In this document: piece after piece, positions 14,350 to 20,386 of the stretch
How the letters are laid out: every line of letters begins with the position of its first letter
Numbering within the stretch: position 1 is the stretch's first letter
Assembly: GCA_002396665.1 (NCBI GenBank)
Contig: DGYJ01000029.1
Location: 74,027-94,412 of the forward strand
Source: Bdellovibrionaceae bacterium UBA5009
Lineage (GTDB): Bacteria; Bdellovibrionota; Bdellovibrionia; Bdellovibrionales; Bdellovibrionaceae
DNA length: 20,386 bases
Direction of reading: 5' to 3'
Notes under the pieces: model-generated
What the model saw: the letters and a program-made list of their open reading frames with translations, nothing else
Databases searched by the model: none
What the model was told of the DNA's origin: nothing
Position numbers and translations under genes: made by a program

Positions 14350-15093
14350 ATGCTTCTGCTGACAGCAATTAGCCTTTTTGTTTTTATAAATTTCTTCTAC
14401 TCGATATCAATTTTTAAGCGTGATATGTCTGTCGTTGATATTGCCTGGGGTTTGGGATTTGTCGTCATCGCTGCCGTGAACTATATAAATTCGCAAATCT
14501 CCCTAAAGAACACAATGATCGTGCTGGCGGTTTGCGTTTGGGGTCTAAGACTGTCCACCTACTTTTTATATCGTAGCCTTGGAAAACCAGAAGATTTTCG
14601 ATATGCCAAACTTCGTACGGATTGGGGAAGAAGCGTTCTTTTGCAGTCCTACTTCAAGGTGTTTATTTTACAATCAGCAATTATGATCGTGATTGCCAGT
14701 CCTGTCATTATGGCCATCAATAGTTACAGAGAGAATCTTTCTATTTTAAATATTTTTGGATTATTTGTGTGGCTAGTCGGTTTTTGCATAGAGGTTTATG
14801 CTGATTCCTATTTGATCGACTTTAAAAAGAATCCAAAAAATAAGGGTCAACTTTGTCAAACAGGTCCATGGAAAATCTGTCGATTTCCAAATTATTTAGG
14901 CGAAATTGTTCTTTGGTATGGTATTTATTTTATGTGCTTTTCGGTGCAAAACAGTTGGACCATTATTGGCCCCCTGACCATTCATTTTTTTCTTTTAAAA
15001 GTCAGTGGTATTCCATTGCTTGAACAAAGACTTTCTAAAAAAGATGGTTATGCAGAATACAGCAAAAAAGTCCCACGAATTTTACCTTTCTAG
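14350..15093 (+). CDS. DUF1295 / steroid 5-alpha-reductase-like membrane protein
   Basis: 247 residues from the ATG at 14350, with GGAAGGGA at 14335-14342; a TTG directly before is unlikely. The protein is strongly hydrophobic, with about six membrane segments, in the inner membrane. Family features: a DxxWG[LF]G-like stretch near residue 30 (VDIAWGLGF), FRYAKLRTDWG in the cytoplasmic loop (about 82-92), and the C-terminal GPWKICRFPNYLGEI (around 176-190), matching the GLWxxxRHPNYxGE motif of the DUF1295 and isoprenylcysteine-methyltransferase-like group, with a final EYSKKVPRILPF-type ending. In the canonical motif the residue after Arg is His; here it is Phe. Members are presumed NAD(P)H-dependent reductases, or lipid or sterol-modifying enzymes; the substrate is unknown. 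It is probably co-transcribed with the lipoprotein gene. Confidence 0.82.
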   Translation: MLLLTAISLFVFINFFYSISIFKRDMSVVDIAWGLGFVVIAAVNYINSQISLKNTMIVLAVCVWGLRLSTYFLYRSLGKPEDFRYAKLRTDWGRSVLLQSYFKVFILQSAIMIVIASPVIMAINSYRENLSILNIFGLFVWLVGFCIEVYADSYLIDFKKNPKNKGQLCQTGPWKICRFPNYLGEIVLWYGIYFMCFSVQNSWTIIGPLTIHFFLLKVSGIPLLEQRLSKKDGYAEYSKKVPRILPF

Positions 15094-15108
15094 TCCGTTT
15101 TTAAAAAT

Positions 15109-15129
15109 TAGAGCGAATATTCTACTCTA
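15109..15129. promoter_or_regulatory. Imperfect dyad upstream of the permease promoter
   Basis: TAGAG, one base, the palindrome GAATATTC, two bases, then CTCTA: a near-symmetric 21-base dyad ending six bases before the -35 box at 15136. It is well placed for an activator of the permease and dehydrogenase genes. A second short dyad, TGTC-TT-GACA (15132-15141), overlaps the -35 itself. Confidence 0.4.
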
Positions 15130-15135
15130 TTTGTC

Positions 15136-15162
15136 TTGACAGAATCTTGCTAAAAATAAAAC
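15136..15162 (+). promoter_or_regulatory. Promoter of the permease gene, possibly giving a leaderless mRNA
   Basis: TTGACA (15136-15141) is a perfect -35. TAAAAC (15157-15162), 15 bases on, is the best -10 but is weak and closely spaced. Transcription would begin at about 15169-15172, practically at the ATG (15172). The bases before the ATG (ACACTCCGCCC) contain no Shine-Dalgarno sequence, which agrees with a leaderless or near-leaderless transcript. Confidence 0.45.
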
Positions 15163-15171
15163 ACTCCGCCC

Positions 15172-16563
15172 ATGGAACTAATTCTTGTTTTAGCATCACT
15201 CCTTCTTTTGATGTATGTGGCCTACAAAGGTCACAGTGTTATTTTGTTTGCTCCGTTGGTTGCAATGCTTGCAGTTTTGCTCACAAATCCGGCAGATGTT
15301 CCAACGGCATTTACCGGTTTGTTTATGGAAAAAATGGTGGGCTTTGTTAAGCTCTATCTGCCAGTTTTTCTGTTGGGCGCCATTTTTGGAAAAGTGATCG
15401 AGCTTTCGGGTTTCTCAAAAAGTATAGTTCGATCTGTGATTCGTTTTCTTGGTCCTGATAAATCCATTCTATCCATTGTACTTGTTTGTGCCTTATTAAC
15501 TTACGGTGGAGTTTCTCTTTTTGTCGTGGTCTTTGCTGTGTATCCATTTGCCTCTGAAATGTTTAAGCAAAGCCAGATTCCTAAGCGATTAATTCCAGGC
15601 ACGATAGCACTCGGAGCATTCACATTTACGATGGATTCGTTTCCAGGAAGTCCGCAAATTCAAAATATAATTCCTACTACATTCTTTGGAACTGATACTT
15701 GGGCTGCTCCAATTCTTGGATTGGTGGGCGGCTGTTTCGTATTGCTGACGGGGTACTTGTATTTACGGCATGAAAAAAGAAAAGCTCAAAAGATCAATGA
15801 AGGATATGGCGTCAATCATATCAATGAGCCCGAGATCATTTCTGCAGAATTGTTGCCTGCTTGGTGGCTGGCCATTTTGCCGTTAATTATCGTTGGAGTG
15901 AGCAATAAAGTTTTTGCTTCTAAAATTATCTCATTTTATGGACCTCAAGCTAAGCTAGGTCTTGCGGGACTTGATCATCCCATTGAAGTGTCGGTCACCA
16001 GCGTGGCGGCGATCTGGTCAATTCAGGCGGCATTGCTGATTGGAATTATCACTGTCCTATTGTTAGCCCATAAGAATGTTTTCAAAAAATTTGCAGAAGG
16101 TTCAAAGCAGGCGATAGCCGGGGCTTTGATTGCTGCCTTGAATACAGCTTCCGAGTATGGTTTCGGGGCCGTCATTGCAGCCTTGCCTGGTTTTTTAATT
16201 GCAAAACAAATTCTTCAATCAATCCCGAACGTTCTTGTGAACGAAGCGGTCACTGTGACCACCTTGGCAGGGATGACTGGTTCAGCCTCGGGTGGTTTAA
16301 GTATTGCTTTAGCGGCCATGTCGCAACAATTTATACAAGCGGCACAGGCCTCAGGAATTCCGATGGAGGTTTTGCACAGAGTGGCTTCCATGGCCAGTGG
16401 TGGAATGGACACTCTACCCCATAATGGAGCAGTCATTACGCTTTTTGCGGTTACTGGACTAACGCATAAACAATCCTACAAAGATATTTTTGCGATCACA
16501 TGTTTGAAGACCTTGGCCGTCTTTGTGGTGATTGGTTTTTATTATCTAACTGGGCTTGTTTAA
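15172..16563 (+). CDS. GntP-family permease, probably for 3-hydroxybutyrate
   Basis: 463 residues, about 12 membrane helices throughout, with a hydrophobic N-terminus and no cleavable signal; the typical length is 440-470. The central loop SFPGSPQIQN (around 160-169) and the C-terminal stretches ASEYGFGAVIAALPGF and SMASGGMDTLPHNGAVI are characteristic of GntP-type gluconate/H+ symporters and the related D-beta-hydroxybutyrate permeases. The dehydrogenase for 3-hydroxybutyrate follows after 62 bases, so 3-hydroxybutyrate (or a similar short hydroxy acid) is the best guess for the substrate; gluconate is the alternative. It starts at ATG 15172 without a Shine-Dalgarno sequence (see the promoter entry). 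An internal hydrophilic loop lies near residues 200-220. Confidence 0.85.
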   Translation: MELILVLASLLLLMYVAYKGHSVILFAPLVAMLAVLLTNPADVPTAFTGLFMEKMVGFVKLYLPVFLLGAIFGKVIELSGFSKSIVRSVIRFLGPDKSILSIVLVCALLTYGGVSLFVVVFAVYPFASEMFKQSQIPKRLIPGTIALGAFTFTMDSFPGSPQIQNIIPTTFFGTDTWAAPILGLVGGCFVLLTGYLYLRHEKRKAQKINEGYGVNHINEPEIISAELLPAWWLAILPLIIVGVSNKVFASKIISFYGPQAKLGLAGLDHPIEVSVTSVAAIWSIQAALLIGIITVLLLAHKNVFKKFAEGSKQAIAGALIAALNTASEYGFGAVIAALPGFLIAKQILQSIPNVLVNEAVTVTTLAGMTGSASGGLSIALAAMSQQFIQAAQASGIPMEVLHRVASMASGGMDTLPHNGAVITLFAVTGLTHKQSYKDIFAITCLKTLAVFVVIGFYYLTGLV

Positions 16564-16625
16564 TTAGAATCAAATGCAATCCGATTTGGCTTTTTAGAGT
16601 TTAATTTCAACGTAAGGGGCTTAAG

Positions 16626-17411
16626 ATGAGCTTAAAAAATAAATTATCATTGGTTACTGGTTCCACAAGTGGCATTGGTCTTGGTATTGCGAAAGAATTA
16701 GCTTCCCAGGGATCAAATATTGTTCTGAATGGATTTGGTGATCTGCAAGAGATAGAAAAATTAAGACTTCAGCTTGCAAATGAATATTCTATTCAAGTGG
16801 TTTATGATCCTGCGGACATGTCAAAACCAGAGCAAATAAAAAAAATGATCGAAGGCGCTGTTCAAAAATTTGGTCGATTGGATGTTCTTGTGAACAACGC
16901 TGGCATTCAGCATGTTGCCGCTGTCGACGACTTCCCTGTAGAGAAATGGGATTCGATATTAGCTATTAATCTTTCATCTGCATTTCATAGTATTCAGTCT
17001 GCTTTGCCTGTGATGAAAAAAAACAACTGGGGAAGAATCATTAATATTGCTTCTGTTCACGGACTGGTAGCATCGGCCAACAAGTCAGCCTATGTGGCCG
17101 CAAAACACGGGGTGATTGGTTTGACTAAGACCGTGGCATTGGAAACTGCCAAGTCCAACATCACCTGCAACGCTATTTGTCCTGGTTGGGTATTGACTCC
17201 GCTTGTGCAAAAACAAATTGATGATCAAGCGAATCGTTTGGGAATTTCAATTGCAGATTCAAAGGAAAAATTACTGGCAGAAAAGCAACCATCCCAAGAA
17301 TTTGCAACCCCAGAACAAATTGGGAAAACCGTGGTTTTCTTTTGCTCTGAAGCTGCTAATCAAATTCGCGGGGCAAGCTTAAATATGGATGGTGGTTGGC
17401 TGGCCCAGTGA
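16626..17411 (+). CDS. bdhA: D-3-hydroxybutyrate dehydrogenase (SDR family)
   Basis: A 261-residue short-chain dehydrogenase, normal length, that oxidises (R)-3-hydroxybutyrate to acetoacetate with NAD+ in the cytoplasm. Shine-Dalgarno AAGGGG lies six bases before the ATG. Motifs: cofactor-binding TGSTSGIG (11-18), NNAG (90-93), Asn115, catalytic Ser143, Tyr156 and Lys160 (YVAAK). The sequence CPGWVLTPLVQKQI (185-198) and the C-terminal DGGWLAQ fit the 3-hydroxybutyrate dehydrogenase subgroup rather than the general FabG-type reductases. The neighbouring GntP-type permease suggests uptake of the substrate, for example monomer released from polyhydroxybutyrate, and its entry into central metabolism via acetoacetate. 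Its last 33 bases are also coding for the convergent trhO. Confidence 0.9.
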   Translation: MSLKNKLSLVTGSTSGIGLGIAKELASQGSNIVLNGFGDLQEIEKLRLQLANEYSIQVVYDPADMSKPEQIKKMIEGAVQKFGRLDVLVNNAGIQHVAAVDDFPVEKWDSILAINLSSAFHSIQSALPVMKKNNWGRIINIASVHGLVASANKSAYVAAKHGVIGLTKTVALETAKSNITCNAICPGWVLTPLVQKQIDDQANRLGISIADSKEKLLAEKQPSQEFATPEQIGKTVVFFCSEAANQIRGASLNMDGGWLAQ

Positions 17412-18359
17412 TATTTTCGCCTGATTCCATTTTTCACGCTCAAGTTCGAATGGAACTTTTTGATGTGGAGCTTTTCTTTCAGGATGAAGTTTATACTGGT
17501 AAGCACAGTTTTTAGAGCAAGTGTCTTTTTTCCATTCCAATTTGATGCAATCTTCGCAGACTAAAGCTTCGGTGTCGCAACGTTTGCAAGTGACTTTGAT
17601 TTCTGAAGGTTGTCCACAGTGTGGGCAAAGTCCATATTTAGTTGAAGGCTGTAGTTTTTGATCAACGGCCACGCGGTGATCAAAAACAAAGCATTCGCCT
17701 TCGAATTGATCGTTTGGTTTTTCTTCTAGATATTTAAGAATTCCACCTTCAAGTTGGTAAACATTATTGTAACCTTGTTTTTGAAGTTCCATAATTCCGC
17801 GCTCGCAACGGATTCCGCCAGTGCAAAAGATGAGCATTTTCTTTTCCTTGGGAATATTTTGTTCCTCAAGGTATTTTGGAAAATCAGTAAATTTATCAAT
17901 GTTCGGGTTTAGGGCTCCCTTAAAAGTGCCAATTTTGTATTCATACCAATTCCGAGTATCAATCATGACGTAATCTTTTTCGTTTTTAAGAACATTGTTC
18001 CATTCGTCAGGGGTCAAATGGTGATTCTTCGCTGTCATATCAGGAAAAAGCTCTGGAGTTCCAAGTGTTACGATTTCTTCTTTAATTTTTACTATAAATT
18101 TTCGAAATGGAGGTTTTTCGCAGGTTGAATCCTTGAAATTAAAATCTGAAACTTCGAAGTAATCCCTAAGGGCTTGCTTGTAGGATTCAAGAGCTTCCCT
18201 GGATGGGGCCGAGCTTGTTGAATTGATACCTTCTTCGCCTAAAATAACAAGACCACGCAGATCTAATTCTTTGGCCATTTGATTCAGAAAGTCTTGGGTT
18301 TTTTGAAGATCTTTATTGTGACGAACAAAGCGATAAAACGCCGTAATATGAAAACTCAT
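17379..18359 (-). CDS. trhO: tRNA uridine-34 hydroxylase, rhodanese-type (TrhO/YceA)
   Basis: 326 residues from the ATG at 18359, with GGAGGAA on the minus strand seven bases upstream. The N-terminal acylphosphatase-like region contains LVILGEEGINSTSSA (37-51), a mark of the YceA family. The rhodanese domain spans about 115-215, with the active-site loop CTGGIRCERG (Cys179, Cys185). The C-terminal region carries a cysteine-rich, probably zinc-binding set: CPHC at 245-248, CKRC at 258-261, CEDC at 268-271 and Cys281/Cys285. TrhO catalyses oxygen-dependent formation of 5-hydroxyuridine at position 34 of several tRNAs. E. coli YceA is about 350 residues, so this is a full-length member. It is convergent with bdhA, overlapping by 33 bases, and divergent from prfC. 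Confidence 0.93.
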   Translation of the reverse strand: MSFHITAFYRFVRHNKDLQKTQDFLNQMAKELDLRGLVILGEEGINSTSSAPSREALESYKQALRDYFEVSDFNFKDSTCEKPPFRKFIVKIKEEIVTLGTPELFPDMTAKNHHLTPDEWNNVLKNEKDYVMIDTRNWYEYKIGTFKGALNPNIDKFTDFPKYLEEQNIPKEKKMLIFCTGGIRCERGIMELQKQGYNNVYQLEGGILKYLEEKPNDQFEGECFVFDHRVAVDQKLQPSTKYGLCPHCGQPSEIKVTCKRCDTEALVCEDCIKLEWKKDTCSKNCAYQYKLHPERKAPHQKVPFELEREKWNQAKISLGQPTTIHI

Positions 18360-18487
18360 GGATTCCTCCGTCTGGGTTAAGCTACAAACTTAAAAGACAG
18401 TTGTCTGTTGTGGTCTATCTACAAACTGAGAAGTAAAACGTCAAGAAATGTCTTGCGTCCAGGGGCTGGTAACCATTAAATGTTTGA
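18360..18487. promoter_or_regulatory. Divergent regulatory region between trhO and prfC
   Basis: 128 bases with a 9-base direct repeat CTACAAACT (18382-18390 and 18419-18427) and a small dyad AGACA-GT-TGTCT (18395-18406) between them. Both genes start here in opposite directions, so both promoters must lie within or upstream of these repeats. No consensus -35/-10 pair is convincing on either strand. Confidence 0.35.
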
Positions 18488-20089
18488 ATGCTTTCAATTC
18501 CACAGGTTCAGGCCGAAATTAAACGACGCCGCACATTTGCAATTATTTCACATCCCGATGCTGGTAAGACAACATTGACCGAAAAACTTTTGTATCATGG
18601 TGGTGTGATCCATGAAACAGGGGAAGTGAAAGGAAAGTCTGGGACCAAGGCTGTGACTTCGGACTGGATGGAGCTTGAAAGGCAAAAAGGGATTTCAATC
18701 ACTTCATCGGTGATGACCTTTGATTATTCAAAACTCAGAATTAATCTTTTAGATACTCCGGGGCACAAAGATTTCTCGGAAGATACTTACCGGGTTTTGA
18801 TGGCCGTCGATTCAGCCTGCATGTTGATTGACGTTGCAAAAGGTGTCGAAGAGCGAACGAAAAAACTTTACGAAGTTTGTCGCTACCGAAAAATTCCAAT
18901 TTTCACTTTTGTTAATAAGCTTGATCGTGAAGGTAAAGATCCATTGACTTTAATTGACGAGATCGAAAAAACCTTGGGAATGTCCTGCTATCCAGTGACA
19001 TGGCCCCTGGGGATCGGTCAGCGATTTAAAGGAATTTACAATCGTGTGACGAAGCAGATTATGATCTATGATCAGCGCCGCGAAGGGGATGAAGTTTCGT
19101 TTTTTGATCTTAAAGGTCCAGATGATCCTTTGTTGTTTGAAATTTTAGATCGTGAAAGTGCCCAGCAGGCTAAAGAGGAATTGGATCTTATTGAAAACGC
19201 CTTACCTCCATTTGACGAAGAGGCTTTTTTAAAAGGCGAAATCAGTCCAGTGACATTTGGTTCTGCAAAACAAAATTTTGGCGTGAATACTTTTTTAGAT
19301 TTTTTCTGCAAATATGCACCTGGGGCACAGCCTCGCACAACCCAGACCGGTGATAAAATTGATCCTTTGGATCAAAAGTTCACAGGGTTTGTATTTAAGA
19401 TTCAAGCCAATATGGATCGCAGACACCGTGACCGCGTGGCCTTTATTCGTATTTGTTCCGGCAAGTTCGAGCGCGGAATGAAAGTGCAACATGCACGGCT
19501 AAACAGAGAATTGCGACTGGCCTATTCGAATCAGTTTGTGGCTGCAGATCGTGAAACTGTGGATGAAGCCTATGCCGGTGATATTGTCGGTGTGAATGAT
19601 ACAGGAAACTTTGCTATTGGGGACTGTGTTTCAAGCCAAGGGATTGTTAAGTTTGAAGACATTCCAAAATTTGCCCCGGAACTTTTTGGGCAATTGAAGG
19701 TAACTGATGCTTTAAAGAGATCAAAAATGCAGGAAGCCCTGATTCATCTTTCTGAGGAAGGTGCCATTCAGTTATTTGTAGACCCATTGATTGGGATGCA
19801 GGATCCACTTGTCGGAGCGGTCGGGGAACTTCAGTTCGAGGTTCTTGTTCACCGACTTGCTGATGAATACAACTTACCTGTCCGTTTGCAACGGTTGCCA
19901 TTTACAGTGGCCCGTTGGCCAAGAACGAAAGACGGCAAACCTGTGAGTGAGTTAAAGGGTGACTTTCGTCTTTACAAAGACTTGATTGATCAACCCGTTC
20001 TGTTGTTGAATCAAGAGTGGGATCTGAATTGGGCGCAAAGAGAAAATCCAGATATTGAATTTGCGTCCTCAATTTCAAGAGCTCGCTAA
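18488..20089 (+). CDS. prfC: Peptide chain release factor 3 (RF3)
   Basis: A translational GTPase of 533 residues (E. coli 529) that removes RF1/RF2 from ribosomes after peptide release and acts in post-peptidyl-transfer quality control. GTPase motifs: G1 SHPDAGKTT (21-29), switch I with RQKGISI (65-71), DTPGH (89-93) and NKLD (143-146), then domains II and III (QFEVL, PLVGAVGELQF). The N-terminal MLSIPQVQAEIKRRRTFAIISHPD begins directly before the G1 motif, as expected for RF3, and supports the ATG at 18488, although no Shine-Dalgarno sequence is close (AGGGGC is about 22 bases away). A competing ATG at 18480 is out of frame. It is monocistronic as far as visible; the next gene follows after 72 bases with its own Shine-Dalgarno sequence. 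Confidence 0.96.
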   Translation: MLSIPQVQAEIKRRRTFAIISHPDAGKTTLTEKLLYHGGVIHETGEVKGKSGTKAVTSDWMELERQKGISITSSVMTFDYSKLRINLLDTPGHKDFSEDTYRVLMAVDSACMLIDVAKGVEERTKKLYEVCRYRKIPIFTFVNKLDREGKDPLTLIDEIEKTLGMSCYPVTWPLGIGQRFKGIYNRVTKQIMIYDQRREGDEVSFFDLKGPDDPLLFEILDRESAQQAKEELDLIENALPPFDEEAFLKGEISPVTFGSAKQNFGVNTFLDFFCKYAPGAQPRTTQTGDKIDPLDQKFTGFVFKIQANMDRRHRDRVAFIRICSGKFERGMKVQHARLNRELRLAYSNQFVAADRETVDEAYAGDIVGVNDTGNFAIGDCVSSQGIVKFEDIPKFAPELFGQLKVTDALKRSKMQEALIHLSEEGAIQLFVDPLIGMQDPLVGAVGELQFEVLVHRLADEYNLPVRLQRLPFTVARWPRTKDGKPVSELKGDFRLYKDLIDQPVLLLNQEWDLNWAQRENPDIEFASSISRAR

Positions 20090-20161
20090 TTCAACGAGCA
20101 AGATTTCAAATTCTATTGAATTACGTTTCTGAGATGCAGTTCGTCCAGACTAAGGAGAGTT

Positions 20162-20386
20162 ATGGAAAGTTCAAAAGGTATTGAACCCCTTAAGATTTCA
20201 AACCTGTATAAAAAATACGAAAACAATCCTTGGGCTGTTGAAGACGTTTCGTTTTCAATCCAAGAAGGCGAGGTTTTTGGACTGCTTGGACCAAATGGTG
20301 CAGGTAAAACTTCTATTATTTCGATTATTACAACATTAGAAAAAGCGACAAAGGGTCGTGTTGAAATTTTTGGTTTTGATGTCGAA
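20162..20386 (+). CDS. ABC transporter ATP-binding protein, N-terminal 75 residues (3' end outside window)
   Basis: The ATG at 20162 follows AAGGAG at 20152-20157. The 75 visible residues contain the A-loop region (LYKKYENNPWAVEDVSF) and Walker A GPNGAGKT (43-50), then the helix and strand that follow in ABC ATPases (TTLEKATKGRVEIFGFDVE). Signature, Walker B and H-loop lie beyond the window. The TLxKATxGxVxIFGxDV pattern is common in ABC-2 type export systems, for example those for drugs, lipids or gliding-motility-type components, but the partner permease is not visible and the substrate cannot be named. Confidence 0.9.
   Translation, partial: MESSKGIEPLKISNLYKKYENNPWAVEDVSFSIQEGEVFGLLGPNGAGKTSIISIITTLEKATKGRVEIFGFDVE

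Noticed and set aside
16572..16596. TCAAAT/ATTTGG stem followed by CTTTTT between permease and dehydrogenase genes
   Set aside because: The stem is short and AT-rich with a G-U pair; co-transcription of the two genes is more likely than termination.
1..20386. CRISPR arrays, tRNA/rRNA genes, insertion sequences, flanking att repeats
   Set aside because: I looked for regularly spaced repeats, cloverleaf-like sequences, transposase motifs and direct repeats around the recombinase, and saw none.

Overview
The window (about 20.4 kb, low G+C, roughly 40% by eye) reads as ordinary, gene-dense chromosome from a free-living, chemotactic Gram-negative bacterium. A lipobox lipoprotein, Sec-type export signals, a 3-hydroxybutyrate uptake/oxidation pair and the overall gene style fit the Bdellovibrio-like lineages. 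That placement is an inference from style, because no rRNA or other phylogenetic marker is present.

Layout. 1-672: 3' end of a class I aminoacyl-tRNA synthetase, best read as methionyl-tRNA synthetase. 673-1336: a 664-base AT-rich gap with no convincing gene. It holds two hairpins, one of them a good terminator or attenuator shape, and a long A/T-tract palindrome. 1337-9210: a tight six-gene chemotaxis operon, cheA-cheW-mcp-cheB-cheY-cheR. It has a hybrid CheA (two HPt, two CheW-like domains and a receiver) and a soluble triple-PAS receptor, and it ends in a terminator that overlaps the stop codons of two convergent genes. 9207-9857 (minus): a receiver protein with a DHp-like helix pair but no kinase ATPase domain. 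9981-11366: a metallo-beta-lactamase-fold protein.

11363-13677 is the least conventional stretch. On the minus strand is an HTH protein with a 75-residue Lys/Arg-rich tail containing no acidic residue. Divergent from it is a 175-residue tyrosine recombinase consisting only of the catalytic domain. Next is an exported protein built from two copies of a Cys-paired repeat. Several dyads lie between these genes. 13767-15093: an SH3b lipoprotein and a DUF1295-type membrane enzyme. 15172-17411: a GntP-family permease and a 3-hydroxybutyrate dehydrogenase. 17379-18359 (minus): TrhO-type tRNA uridine hydroxylase, overlapping the dehydrogenase by 33 bases. 18488-20089: peptide chain release factor 3. 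20162-end: start of an ABC transporter ATPase.

How they work together. The che operon encodes a complete excitation and adaptation circuit: CheA kinase, CheW coupler, receptor, CheB methylesterase, CheY response regulator and CheR methyltransferase. The convergent receiver/DHp protein may add a further phosphotransfer or scaffold element. The permease and dehydrogenase together give uptake of 3-hydroxybutyrate and its oxidation to acetoacetate. The HTH/basic-tail protein and the minimal recombinase share a 259-base divergent regulatory region and could act together, but the sequence shows only their adjacency. I saw no CRISPR array, tRNA, rRNA or insertion sequence. The nearest thing to an undescribed system is the basic-tail HTH plus catalytic-core recombinase pair with its flanking dyads; it is a hypothesis, not a demonstrated system.
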